A DNA stretch of 5,753 bases from positions 1-5,753 of the forward strand of contig JAJYNF010000200.1 in NCBI GenBank assembly GCA_021786455.1. Reading direction: 5' to 3'. The translations under genes were made by a program, and so were the position numbers. A model generated the notes under the pieces. It was not told where the DNA came from. It saw nothing but the letters and a program-made list of their open reading frames with translations, and did not search any database. The stretch is from Acidobacteriota bacterium. GTDB taxonomy: Bacteria > Acidobacteriota > Terriglobia > UBA7540. Positions within the stretch are counted from its first letter, which is position 1; every line of letters starts with the position of its first letter. Shown piece after piece: positions 1-5,242 of the stretch.

Positions 1-28
1 CGAGGGGCGTCTCCCCCCACGCCCCTCG
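1..28. other. Perfect hairpin inside the transposase 3' coding end
   Basis: CGAGGGGCGT (1-10) and ACGCCCCTCG (19-28) are exact reverse complements around an 8-nt C-rich loop. The same structure occurs at 5215-5242 in the right copy, where one more G:C pair (5214/5243) extends it to 11 bp. It lies about 75 bp from the IS terminus and within codons for the Pro-rich tail. No T-run follows, so it is not a standard intrinsic terminator. Its role is unknown. Confidence 0.7.
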
Positions 29-75
29 CCCTCCCGAAACCAGAGCTACCCCAGACCCGCGAACTCATATTATGA
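1..75 (+). CDS. IS3-family transposase OrfB, C-terminal 24 residues only
   Basis: Reading from base 1, the frame gives 24 codons ending ...LPQTRELIL and a TGA at 73-75. The same residues end the transposase gene of the right-hand copy, which carries the IS3-family catalytic domain, so this is the tail of a DDE transposase (OrfB, integrase-like rve fold). The tail is Pro-rich and lies downstream of the catalytic core. The body of the gene is outside the window, so whether this copy is intact and could supply active transposase cannot be judged. The frame is open at the window edge. Confidence 0.75.
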   Translation, partial: RGASPPTPLALPKPELPQTRELIL

Positions 76-120
76 TTTGGACCAACAATGGGGAGTAGGT
101 CAGTGCGACGCCCACGGAGT

Positions 121-1281
121 CTAATGAGCCGGACGAGAAGCTGCCGACGGACTCGCGGCAGGCTCCAGGTCGCACCAGAGGGTTTTTTTAAGGCGCGTCT
201 GCTCGAAGCGGAGAAAGGCGTCGGCCATGGTCACCAAGCAGACGTGATGATGCCAGCCGAGCCATTGGCGGCCTTCGTAGTGGTCGAGGCCGAGTTCCTC
301 CTTCAATTCGCGATAGCCCTGCTCCACCCGCCAGCGGGCTTTGGCGATGCGGACAAAACGGCCGATCCCCAGCGTCTCCGAACCCAGTTGAGCCAGCCGG
401 TACTTGGTGGGCTGTTTTTCGCTGTCGGACCATTCCACCAGCGGCCACTCCATCAATCGTGGCGGGTGAGCTTGCTCACTCCACCCGTGCGCTGCCCACA
501 CGGGCCGCATGACGAAGCGAGAACGTTGGGTTCCCCGGCTGCCTTGCCGCCACGTCACGCCACGCCAAGCCGAGCAAGACAATGTCTGAGCCACCTTCTC
601 CAGACTCTTGGGCGGCCCCAACGCCCCCAGAAGATGGCGCTCTCGCAACGCTTGCCGGAAACTGAAATCATTGCCGTAGGCCATATCCGCCACCACCGGC
701 AAGGACTGCAAGCTCCAAGCCAGAGCCTGGTCGATCTCTTCCAGGGCCAACACCGTCTTCGTTCGATAGACCGTTCTCGGCGTCAGCTTGCCTTCCTCGG
801 CCCGCTCCCCGTCTTCCAGCCACTCCTTGGGCAGGTAGAGCCACCACAGCAACGGACAACTGGTTTCGGCACTGGACCAGTGCAGGCTCACCGCCACCTG
901 GCAGTTGGCAATCCCGCCCAGGGCGCCCGAGTACTGTCGCGCCACGCCGACCGAATGCTGGCCGGCCTTGGGAAACAAGGTCTCGTCAACGCTCCTGACT
1001 GCCGCGTCACTGAGAAGATTCCCCACCTTCTGGGCCAAGCGACGCTGGACCTCCTCGACCGCCCAGGGGCTCTGACCCACAAACTGGCGCAAGGCTTGGA
1101 CGTCCGCCCCTGGGATGCGGCTTGCCATCGGCTCAATCGGCTTGCGCTCGCCATCGAGCAGCAACCCTTCAACATAAAGGCGCGCCCCGTGGCGCCGCTC
1201 GGTACGCCCCATCGGTTGCAGCAACTCTTCGAGGAAAAGCGTCAACCGTGCCTCGAGCTCTTTCAAGCTTCGCGGTATCAT
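121..1281 (-). CDS. IS701-family transposase, C-terminus frameshifted and truncated
   Basis: The 386-residue product is a DDE transposase of the IS701 family (RNase H fold, cut-and-paste transposition). The family signature is at residues 98-135: VDET with first catalytic Asp99, then FPKAGQHSVGVARQYSG and NCQVAVSLHW. The second catalytic Asp is Asp199 in VVADMAYG. The Glu is Glu320 in RWRVEQGYRELKEELGLDHY, followed by EGRxWxGWHHH. The ATG at 1279-1281 is the first possible start, because an in-frame TGA lies five codons upstream. After LKK (about residue 356) the frame fails at a run of seven A (T7 at 183-189 on the plus strand). The encoded end TLWCDLEPAASPSAASRPAH does not look like the family. 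Skipping one base gives ...WSLPRVRRQLLVRLIRLRG, which does. That frame runs open into the IS3 end at 102. All three catalytic residues remain, but the native C-terminus is lost. Confidence 0.85.
   Translation of the reverse strand: MIPRSLKELEARLTLFLEELLQPMGRTERRHGARLYVEGLLLDGERKPIEPMASRIPGADVQALRQFVGQSPWAVEEVQRRLAQKVGNLLSDAAVRSVDETLFPKAGQHSVGVARQYSGALGGIANCQVAVSLHWSSAETSCPLLWWLYLPKEWLEDGERAEEGKLTPRTVYRTKTVLALEEIDQALAWSLQSLPVVADMAYGNDFSFRQALRERHLLGALGPPKSLEKVAQTLSCSAWRGVTWRQGSRGTQRSRFVMRPVWAAHGWSEQAHPPRLMEWPLVEWSDSEKQPTKYRLAQLGSETLGIGRFVRIAKARWRVEQGYRELKEELGLDHYEGRQWLGWHHHVCLVTMADAFLRFEQTRLKKTLWCDLEPAASPSAASRPAH
183..189 (-). other. A7 homopolymer with apparent frameshift in the IS701 transposase
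   Basis: On the coding strand the codons read CTT AAA AAA ACC. Family-like sequence (LPRVRRQLLVRL) continues only in the +1 frame after the A run. This fits a one-base expansion, A6 to A7, by replication slippage. The direction is not the usual -1 of IS programmed frameshifting. A sequencing or assembly indel is also possible at such a run. Confidence 0.6.
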
Positions 1282-1398
1282 GTCACCAGAGTCTCAGACA
1301 CCGCCTGGGAGATCGACAACTACTTAACCTAGTATTACTCGGGGGTCAAGCTTCCCTCGCGTGATAAATGGTCGCGAACGCCGGGGTTCTCAAAGACG
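1282..1398. other. Divergent intergenic region between IS701 transposase and the CRTAC1 gene
   Basis: These 117 bp separate two divergently oriented starts. They must hold the 5' end of the IS701 element, its boundary with host or cargo DNA, and any promoter for the cargo cluster. I see no pair of -35 and -10 hexamers at good spacing. The only notable local structure is a 5-bp TCGCG/CGCGA inverted pair around 1357-1377. Frame analysis shows the CRTAC1 frame is open from 1333 but has no start codon before 1399. Confidence 0.4.
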
Positions 1399-3108
1399 AT
1401 GCTCTGTTTTTCTCGCAGAAGTTTCCTCACTTCCCTTGGGTCTCTTATACTCCTTCCATCGAAGGCAATCGCTGGCACGGAAGTCGCATTTGTTGACGTT
1501 GCACAAGCGGCGGGATTAACCGCCATGGATTTTAATGGAGGAGACCGAAGCAAGCAATACATCATCGAGAGCACAGGTAGCGGCATTGCCTTCTTCGATT
1601 ACAACAACGATGGCTACGCGGATATCTTCATGGTTAACGGAAGCCGATTGGAAGGCTTCCCGCCTGGAGAAGAGCCGATAAATCACCTTTACCGCAACAA
1701 CGGGGATGGGACGTTTACCGACGTGACCCGAAAAGCTGGGTTAGTTCATTCAGGGTGGGGACAAGGTGTATGCGCGGGCGACTACGACAACGATGGGTGG
1801 CTCGACTTGTTCGTGACTTATTACGGCAAAAACGTTTTGTACCACAACAACCGCGGGAAGAACTTTACTGATGTTACTGACCTCGCAGGCGTAACCACGA
1901 AAGACGAGTGGAACTATAGCACGGGTTGCGCGTTTGTGGATTACGACCGTGACGGGTGGTTGGATCTGTTTGTGAGCAATTACGCGGATTTCGACATTCA
2001 CCGCACCCCGCCACTGGGATCGGATGCGAATTGCCGATGGAAAGGGGTTCCCGTGTTTTGCGGACCGAAAGGCCTTCCTCTGTCCCGAAATCGTCTTTTC
2101 CATAACAATCGTGACGGAACTTTTACGGACGTGAGTGACTTTGCCGGAATAACCAGGGGAAATCGGGGTTATGGATTTTCCGTGCTGACAGCAGACTTCC
2201 GGAACTGCGGATGGCCGGACATCTACGTAGCGTGTGATTCCACACCTAGCTTGTATTACCTCAATAACAAGGACGGGACATTTCAGGAAGTTGGCTTGGA
2301 AGCTGGCGTTGCGGTCAGCAATAATGGATTTGAGGAGGCAGGTATGGGAGTATCAGCCGGAGATTTCAACCACGACGGACTTTTTGATATTTTCAAAACC
2401 AATTTTATCGATGACACACCAAATCTCTATCGCAACAACGGCGACGGTACATTTACCGATGTCTTCTATCAGGCAATAGGACCTCGTAACATGCATTTTA
2501 TGGGTTGGGGTTGCGGGTTTTTCGATTACGATAATGATACTTGGGCAGATATCTTCCAAGCCAACGGTCATGTCTATCCCGAAGTCGAATCACAATACCC
2601 AGAAGAACCTTATCGCCAGCGAAGCATCCTCTACCACAACCGCGGAAACGGGACGTTTGAGGATGTTTCCTTGGAGTCCGGGCCCGGAATCTTGCTAAGA
2701 CGGGTAGGGCGCGGTGCAGCCTTTGCCGACTTCGATAACGATGGAGACCTCGATATTGTTATCAACAACCAGAACGACCGCCCGACTCTGCTGCGGAATG
2801 ACGGGGGCAACCGCCTGCATTGGATTGGGATCAAAACAATCGGAACCAAGTCCAACCGTGCAGGTATCGGGACTCGGGCCAGGGTGGTGACGGGCCAGGT
2901 GGCCCAGATTGATGAAGTCCGAAGCGGGGGGAGCTATATCTCCCAAAACGATCTCCGCCTCCATTTCGGACTTGGGGATGCGACACGGGTTGACTTGGTG
3001 GAAGTCTCGTGGCCAAGCGGGATTGTAGACCGAATTCATGGGCTTGGGGTGGACCAGTTCATCGCCGTTCAGGAAGGCAAAGGTGTGGTTTCGAGACGTG
3101 TGAGGTAA
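1399..3108 (+). CDS. CRTAC1-family protein: Tat signal, FG-GAP/VCBS beta-propeller, C-terminal ASPIC/UnbV domain
   Basis: This 569-residue exported protein belongs to the CRTAC1 family; function in bacteria is largely unknown. It opens with SRRSFLT (residues 5-11), a twin-arginine motif, a hydrophobic stretch and a likely cleavage site after AIA (25), so it is probably exported folded. Seven calcium-loop repeats of the DxDxDGxxD type follow at residues 67-76, 128-137, 181-190, 266-275, 322-331, 376-385 and 444-453, consistent with a seven-bladed FG-GAP propeller. Most are preceded or followed by NNGDGTFTDV-like strands. The fourth loop (DFRNCGWPDI) has lost ligands and the sixth has Thr for Gly. 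A Cys-containing insert (Cys212, Cys221, NCRWKGVPVFCGPKG) sits between blades 3 and 4. Residues about 485-553 are the ASPIC/UnbV domain (RAGIGTRARV, GGSYISQNDLRLHFGLG, VEVSWPSG). The ribosome-binding site is weak. It heads the cargo cluster. Confidence 0.9.
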   Translation: MLCFSRRSFLTSLGSLILLPSKAIAGTEVAFVDVAQAAGLTAMDFNGGDRSKQYIIESTGSGIAFFDYNNDGYADIFMVNGSRLEGFPPGEEPINHLYRNNGDGTFTDVTRKAGLVHSGWGQGVCAGDYDNDGWLDLFVTYYGKNVLYHNNRGKNFTDVTDLAGVTTKDEWNYSTGCAFVDYDRDGWLDLFVSNYADFDIHRTPPLGSDANCRWKGVPVFCGPKGLPLSRNRLFHNNRDGTFTDVSDFAGITRGNRGYGFSVLTADFRNCGWPDIYVACDSTPSLYYLNNKDGTFQEVGLEAGVAVSNNGFEEAGMGVSAGDFNHDGLFDIFKTNFIDDTPNLYRNNGDGTFTDVFYQAIGPRNMHFMGWGCGFFDYDNDTWADIFQANGHVYPEVESQYPEEPYRQRSILYHNRGNGTFEDVSLESGPGILLRRVGRGAAFADFDNDGDLDIVINNQNDRPTLLRNDGGNRLHWIGIKTIGTKSNRAGIGTRARVVTGQVAQIDEVRSGGSYISQNDLRLHFGLGDATRVDLVEVSWPSGIVDRIHGLGVDQFIAVQEGKGVVSRRVR

Positions 3109-3152
3109 GATGTAGCTTGACCTGATACGCGGACGAGTAGAGCTTTGCGCGT

Positions 3153-3160
3153 AAGAGGGG
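3153..3160 (+). promoter_or_regulatory. Ribosome-binding site for the first TPR gene
   Basis: AAGAGGGG lies seven bases before the ATG at 3168 and supports that start. It is the only strong Shine-Dalgarno sequence among the three cargo genes. The 59-bp gap between the preceding stop (3106-3108) and this ATG shows no terminator hairpin, so the genes are likely cotranscribed. Confidence 0.65.
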
Positions 3161-3167
3161 ACTCGAG

Positions 3168-4133
3168 ATGCGTAGTATCGGATTGCCAGTCGCGATCCTC
3201 AGCGGTGGTCTTCTCCTTTTCTGTTCCGTAGCTTTCGGCTACGCGGATCAAAAGGGAACTCTGGCCCTCCAACCCCTGGATTCTATTGGTGCGAGTAACT
3301 ATCTTGGGCGGCTTCAGCAGCTGTTGCTCAATTCGCGCTGGGCTGAGGCTGAGAAGTTGGCTGAAGTGTTGACGAAAGACCTCCCTAGAAACCCTGAGCC
3401 TTTTTATGCCTTGGGCCTTGCGCGATGGCGAATGAATCACCCTATCAAAGCCATTATTGCGCTTCGCTCAGCGGAAAAGCTGGGGTTGGGCACAGACTCC
3501 CTACACAAGCTCCTTGGCATGGCCTATTATCGAGTTCATCAGTATGGGCTCTTCGAATTAGAGATGAACCGGGCGATCGGAGCCAACCCCCAAGATTATG
3601 AACCGTATTACTTTCTTGCCCTGCATTATATTTCTGACGTCGGCGACCTGGGAACTGCTCTGAAGCTTCTTAACGAAGCCATCGCGCGCAAACCGGACGA
3701 CATGAAGAGTGTTTACTACCGAGGCTGGTGTGAAGAAATGATGAATCTGCGCAGTGACGCACAGGCTGACTATGAGCGGGCCATTGCACTGGCGAAAACT
3801 TCCCACCAGCGATTCAGTCTACCCTATCAAGGGATGGCCGACTTGCTTCTCAGATCAAATTTGGCACAGGCGGCTCAATATGCCAAACAGGCAGTGCAAC
3901 TCGGCCCTCAGCTAGACTCCAACCATTTCATTCTTTCCAAAGTGGAAGAACGGCAGGGTAAACTGTCAGAGGCTGTTGCACAGCTGCAACAATGCGCCCG
4001 ATTGAATCCGACGAAGGCATCTTATCATTACATGCTGTTTAGGTTGTACTTACAAATGGGCAAGAAGGAGCCAGCCCAATCCGAGTTGAAGCTATTTAAC
4101 ACACTCGTCGCGACCTACAGCGATGAACAATGA
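3168..4133 (+). CDS. Exported tetratricopeptide-repeat (TPR) protein, about eight repeats
   Basis: The 321-residue product starts with a Sec-type signal peptide: a short basic start (MRS), a hydrophobic core at about 5-23 and a likely cleavage near AFG-YA (24-26). There is no clear lipobox. The rest is helical TPR sequence, in units of about 34 residues at roughly 44-75, 76-109, 110-143, 144-178, 179-214, 215-249, 250-283 and 284-313. Typical TPR positions are seen in units such as YEPYYFLALHY...A...LLNEAIARKPDD and AVAQLQQCARLNP. No catalytic domain is present, so it is most likely a periplasmic or surface protein-binding scaffold. It lies 59 bp after the CRTAC1-type gene and overlaps the next TPR gene by 11 bp, which suggests a shared complex. 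Specific partners cannot be inferred. Confidence 0.85.
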   Translation: MRSIGLPVAILSGGLLLFCSVAFGYADQKGTLALQPLDSIGASNYLGRLQQLLLNSRWAEAEKLAEVLTKDLPRNPEPFYALGLARWRMNHPIKAIIALRSAEKLGLGTDSLHKLLGMAYYRVHQYGLFELEMNRAIGANPQDYEPYYFLALHYISDVGDLGTALKLLNEAIARKPDDMKSVYYRGWCEEMMNLRSDAQADYERAIALAKTSHQRFSLPYQGMADLLLRSNLAQAAQYAKQAVQLGPQLDSNHFILSKVEERQGKLSEAVAQLQQCARLNPTKASYHYMLFRLYLQMGKKEPAQSELKLFNTLVATYSDEQ

Positions 4134-4962
4134 AATACGGAATTGGCTTGTGCGAAGTCCGTTGCTTGCATGCCTCATGCTAGCCGCGGCGACAGGCGAG
4201 TTAGCCGGGCAGATGGGACCGTTTTTAAGCCCATCTCAGGTACCGCAGGCAAAAACACAAGACGAATATGACGTCTACCTGAATATTCTAACTTCGAAGG
4301 ACCCGCAGCAAACGATCAGTCAAGTGGACCGATTCGCCCATGAGTTCCCGAAGTCTCAGTTGCTTGGACTCGCCTTCGAGCACAAGATGCTCGCTTATCA
4401 GAAGTTGCAAGATTGGGCCAATGTTTTTCGTTCAGGTCAAAGGGCGCTCCAATTGGAACCCCGAAATGTCATGACGTCTCTCACGGTCGCTGCCGCCATT
4501 ATTAATGGCATCGACAACAAAACTCTCCCGACATCTCTTTTGGATGACGCAGAGCAATATTCCGCTGAGTCAATTCAAGAGCTTGGCAACATGACGATTC
4601 CTCACGAAATCACTCTGGATCGATGGGAGCGTATGCGGGGAAACCTGGAGGGACAAGCCCACGAACTTCTTGGCGAGGTGGCTGTCCTTCGAGGCAAGAA
4701 CCAAATTGGACGAAGGGAGTTCGAAGCCGCAATCCACGCAAGCCCAAACCCACGCGGTATGCAATTCTTACGTTTGGGACTGTTGTCCCAGAGCCTTGGC
4801 AATGACGACCAGGCAAGCCAGGCGTTTCGGCGCGCCATGGAGTTGGGGCCAGACAACGTTCGCAAGCTCGCGAAGAGAGAACTTCAAAAGGTCCAGCGCG
4901 CGTCGGCTCGCCAAGGCGTGACGCAAGATAGGCAAGCCGTAAAGGCTGGGCCGCCAAAATGA
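4123..4962 (+). CDS. Second exported TPR-like protein
   Basis: The 279-residue product has a probable Sec signal peptide: charged N-terminus to Arg11, hydrophobic segment 13-24, possible cleavage after LAG (29). LLAC at 14-17 resembles a lipobox but comes too early in the hydrophobic stretch to be convincing. TPR-like helical pairs are visible at about 47-79, 80-114, 116-154, 177-211 and 212-246; the last two are clearest (GEVAVLRGKNQIGRREFEAA; LGLLSQSLGNDDQASQAFRR). The tail from about 250 is basic, ends AGPPK and looks disordered. The ATG lies within the last codons of the upstream gene in the +1 frame, 11 bp of overlap, and has no strong ribosome-binding site, which suggests translational coupling. 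Another ATG at 4130 is in a frame that gives no credible protein. It probably works with the neighbouring TPR and CRTAC1-type proteins. Confidence 0.82.
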   Translation: MNNEIRNWLVRSPLLACLMLAAATGELAGQMGPFLSPSQVPQAKTQDEYDVYLNILTSKDPQQTISQVDRFAHEFPKSQLLGLAFEHKMLAYQKLQDWANVFRSGQRALQLEPRNVMTSLTVAAAIINGIDNKTLPTSLLDDAEQYSAESIQELGNMTIPHEITLDRWERMRGNLEGQAHELLGEVAVLRGKNQIGRREFEAAIHASPNPRGMQFLRLGLLSQSLGNDDQASQAFRRAMELGPDNVRKLAKRELQKVQRASARQGVTQDRQAVKAGPPK

Positions 4963-5003
4963 ATGACGTTAGGCCATTAGGGCCGAAGCTGAAAAAAGAA
5001 TTG
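4963..5003. other. Short spacer between cargo cluster and IS3 relic; no terminator seen
   Basis: Only about 40 bp separate the second TPR stop from recognisable IS-derived sequence. A GGCC...GGCC pair near 4972-4984 could form a 4-bp stem, but the following run is A-rich on the plus strand, so it is not a rightward intrinsic terminator. Cargo transcripts may run into the antisense strand of the IS3 sequences. Confidence 0.35.
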
Positions 5004-5140
5004 TCGAGGCAGCTCGTGCCGCTATTTGTAGTTCCTTGGCCCTCCTCCAGGCTTCGACTTTCTCTCTGGCGTCTTGCAAGCTCACGAACCAATGTTCATT
5101 CAAGCATTCATCGCGGAATTTCCCATTGAAGCTTTCAACG
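5004..5140 (-). pseudogene. Decayed IS3-family transposase (OrfB) fragment, cut by the right IS3 copy
   Basis: Reading leftward from 5140, the frame gives VESFNGKFRDECLN, then HWFVSLQDAREKVEAWRR. This is the IS3-family OrfB segment around the catalytic Glu (5134-5136). It differs from the corresponding IESLNGKFWDECLN segment of the intact-looking neighbour, so it comes from a different element. After WRR the frame departs from the family. Degenerate traces of the usual DYNxxRPHSSLG motif remain in another frame (aac tac aaa tag cgg cac, about 5004-5034), with a stop and small indels. The N-terminal part, including the first two catalytic Asp residues, is missing on this side because the right IS3 copy sits directly against the Val codon. 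It is non-functional. Confidence 0.75.
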
Positions 5141-5242
5141 TGACCTACTCCCCATTGTTGGTCCAAATCATAATATGAGTTCGCGGGTCTGGGGTAGCTC
5201 TGGTTTCGGGAGGGCGAGGGGCGTGGGGGGAGACGCCCCTCG
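5141..5242 (-). repeat. Inverted repeat, right arm (102 bp, identical to 1-102)
   Basis: The reverse complement of this stretch is identical to bases 1-102. It comprises the IS3 terminus (5141-5167) and the last 25 codons, stop included, of the transposase gene (5168-5242). It also carries the second copy of the GC-rich hairpin at 5215-5242. Confidence 0.95.

Larger units (their letters stand above)
1..102 (+). mobile_element. IS3-family insertion sequence, 3' end of left copy (partial)
   Basis: This is the terminal 102 bp of an IS3-family element whose body lies to the left of the window. It holds the end of the transposase gene (stop at 73-75) and 27 bp of non-coding terminus. The outermost bases at 102 read ...CA, and the mirror copy begins TGACCTACTCCCC at 5141, matching the TG...CA ends and inverted-repeat style of the family. 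Identity with 5141-5242 is perfect on the reverse strand and stops at 102/103, which fixes the element boundary to the base. The flank immediately inside is GTGC. Confidence 0.85.
1..102 (+). repeat. Inverted repeat, left arm (102 bp, identical to 5141-5242)
   Basis: Bases 1-102 equal the reverse complement of 5141-5242 with no mismatch; the first difference is at 103 versus 5140. The repeat probably extends left of the window because the right arm continues as IS sequence. Such an arm can serve as a substrate for homologous recombination, which would invert the 5.0 kb between the arms. Confidence 0.95.
103..1281 (-). mobile_element. IS701-family element remnant, interrupted at its 3' end by the left IS3 copy
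   Basis: This covers the transposase gene and its shifted coding tail up to the IS3 junction at 102/103. The original C-terminal coding frame (see the CDS entry) is still open when it meets the IS3 end, so the element's own 3' terminus has been separated from it. I compared the 103-125 region with 1285-1345 and found no convincing terminal inverted repeats. The right-hand limit of the element is therefore set only by the gene start and may extend some tens of bases toward 1340. Confidence 0.65.

Noticed and set aside
183..189. Programmed translational frameshift at the A7 run
   Set aside because: The shift needed to reach the family-like C-terminus is +1, whereas programmed shifting on A-runs in IS elements is typically -1. 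The -1 frame gives no family-like sequence. I cannot fully exclude slippage, but mutation or a sequencing indel is simpler.
88..1332. A long open frame on the plus strand (414 codons)
   Set aside because: It is antisense to the IS701 transposase gene, starts inside the IS3 terminus, and its translation shows no recognisable domain. The opposite strand carries a full set of DDE motifs.
1313..1338. Possible sigma-70 promoter (TCGACA with TAGTAT or TATTAC) before the CRTAC1 gene
   Set aside because: Spacing between hexamers is 11 or 14 nt, too short for a normal promoter.
103..1345. Terminal inverted repeats of the IS701 element
   Set aside because: Comparing 103-125 with the reverse complement of 1285-1345 gave only short chance matches. 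The 3' end has probably been separated by the IS3 insertion.
4162..4173. Lipobox-like LLAC in the second TPR protein
   Set aside because: It occurs after only a few hydrophobic residues and most of the hydrophobic segment lies after the Cys, so a Sec signal peptidase I substrate is more likely.
4972..4996. GGCC...GGCC stem followed by an A-run as a terminator
   Set aside because: The stem is only 4 bp and the following run is A on the plus strand, so it does not form a rightward intrinsic terminator.
4610..5092. Minus-strand open frame under the second TPR gene (160 codons)
   Set aside because: It is mostly antisense to the TPR gene and has low-complexity Arg- and Pro-rich sequence. Only its first residues overlap the degraded IS3 relic.
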